DNA of 64,000 nucleotides, from positions 1,800,001 to 1,864,000 of the forward strand of contig NZ_CP119566.1 of NCBI RefSeq assembly GCF_029277445.1, in the 5' to 3' direction. The notes under the pieces were generated by a model. The model was not told the origin of the DNA and did not search any database. It worked only from the letters and a program-made list of their open reading frames with translations. The DNA is from Pararhizobium qamdonense (lineage in GTDB: Bacteria; Pseudomonadota; Alphaproteobacteria; Rhizobiales; Rhizobiaceae). Below are positions 63,492 through 64,000 of this stretch, piece by piece; positions within the stretch are counted from its first letter, which is position 1; each line of letters opens with the position of its first letter. The translations under genes and the position numbers were made by a program.

Positions 63492-64000
63492 TCAATCGAA
63501 CAGGCTGGAAACCGATTCTTCTTGGCTGGTGCGGTTGATCGCTTCGCCGATCAGGCTGGCGGTCGAGATGACGCGGATATTGTGGGCCGACTGAACCGCC
63601 GTGGTCGGCTGGATCGAGTCGGTGATCACCAGTTCCTTCAGCTTCGACGAGGTCACGCGGGCCACGGCACCGCCGGACAGGACGCCGTGGGTGATATAGG
63701 CCGTGACGCTGGTCGCGCCGTTCTTCAACAGGGCCTCGGCGGCATTGCAGAGCGTTCCGCCGGAATCGACGATATCGTCGATCAGCAGACAGTCCTTGCC
63801 GGTGACATCACCAATCACGTTCATGACTTCGGATTCACCGGCGCGCTCGCGGCGCTTGTCAACGATGGCGAGCTGGCAGTCGAGACGCTTGGCCAGCGCC
63901 CTTGCGCGGACCACGCCGCCGACGTCGGGCGAAACGACCATGACGTTTTCAAGATTGTAGTTTTCCTTGACGTCGCGCGACAGGATCGGCACGGCGTAGA
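63492..64000 (-). CDS. prs: ribose-phosphate pyrophosphokinase, C-terminal part (5' end beyond window)
   Basis: The frame is open to the window edge and gives the last 169 residues of PRPP synthetase, which makes PRPP from ribose-5-phosphate and [22 protein letters not shown] and [19 protein letters not shown] are signatures, and the PRPP loop is [20 protein letters not shown]. The final residues are EESVSSLFD, as expected of the family. It is the next minus-strand housekeeping gene beyond rplY, separated by the c-di-GMP, BenE and aldehyde genes. Confidence 0.94.
   Translation of the reverse strand, partial: YAVPILSRDVKENYNLENVMVVSPDVGGVVRARALAKRLDCQLAIVDKRRERAGESEVMNVIGDVTGKDCLLIDDIVDSGGTLCNAAEALLKNGATSVTAYITHGVLSGGAVARVTSSKLKELVITDSIQPTTAVQSAHNIRVISTASLIGEAINRTSQEESVSSLFD

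Overview
The window looks like chromosomal DNA from a Rhizobiaceae alphaproteobacterium (Rhizobium, Agrobacterium or a close relative). The evidence is a high G+C content with strong third-position bias, a choXWV choline transporter, a fused trpE(G) preceded by a Trp-Trp-Trp leader peptide, an IRO-box-like site in front of a haem receptor, and RIME-like palindromic repeats. Most of it is housekeeping and conserved-unknown genes. I see no prophage, insertion sequence, CRISPR array, rRNA or tRNA.

Layout. 1-3.8 kb: a HugZ-type haem utilisation gene cut by the left edge, then choVWX on the minus strand. 4-5.1 kb: thymidine kinase and a c-type cytochrome. 5.2-12.6 kb: the most unusual region, five co-directional genes (coiled-coil protein, unknown protein, AAA ATPase, DUF6638-like protein, membrane-anchored DUF2333-like protein). 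This run is interrupted by a palindromic repeat and by a RelE-type toxin-antitoxin module. 12.8-16.1 kb: fhs, a DUF1993 gene and an extensin-like protein. 16.3-20.3 kb: a TonB-dependent haem receptor with an iron box, then a MarR regulator and a short-chain dehydrogenase that share a palindromic operator. 20.3-24.2 kb: the trpL attenuator and trpE(G), a cation efflux pump and queF. 24.2-26.4 kb: a HupE/UreJ protein, a ClpP paralogue and a PIN/Phd toxin-antitoxin pair. 26.7-35.4 kb: leuA, an ECF sigma/anti-sigma pair, a TPR protein, a phosphoesterase, a Nudix protein, a glutathionyl-hydroquinone reductase, an acetyltransferase and a GH5 glycosidase.

35.6-42.4 kb: a four-gene minus-strand operon of moxR, DUF58, DUF4159 and a GATase-like membrane protein. 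42.6-45.1 kb: DUF1285, a CoA-pyrophosphatase-type Nudix gene and the CCA-adding enzyme, all overlapping by 4 bp. 45.1-49.2 kb: small proteins, apt, two MaoC-type hydratases and an exported protein of unknown function. 49.4-64 kb: ychF, pth, rplY and the end of prs lie on the minus strand in the order often seen in Proteobacteria, but they are separated by clpS, two c-di-GMP turnover proteins, an orphan solute-binding protein, a BenE-type transporter and an AcoR-like regulator/AldB-type dehydrogenase/DUF779 group.

Regulatory structure visible in the sequence includes several intrinsic terminators, the trp attenuator, an iron-responsive box, a duplicated MarR operator and three promoters whose -10 element lies only 6-7 nt before an ATG, which suggests leaderless mRNAs. 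The best candidate for an undescribed system is the AAA ATPase cluster at 5.2-12.6 kb.
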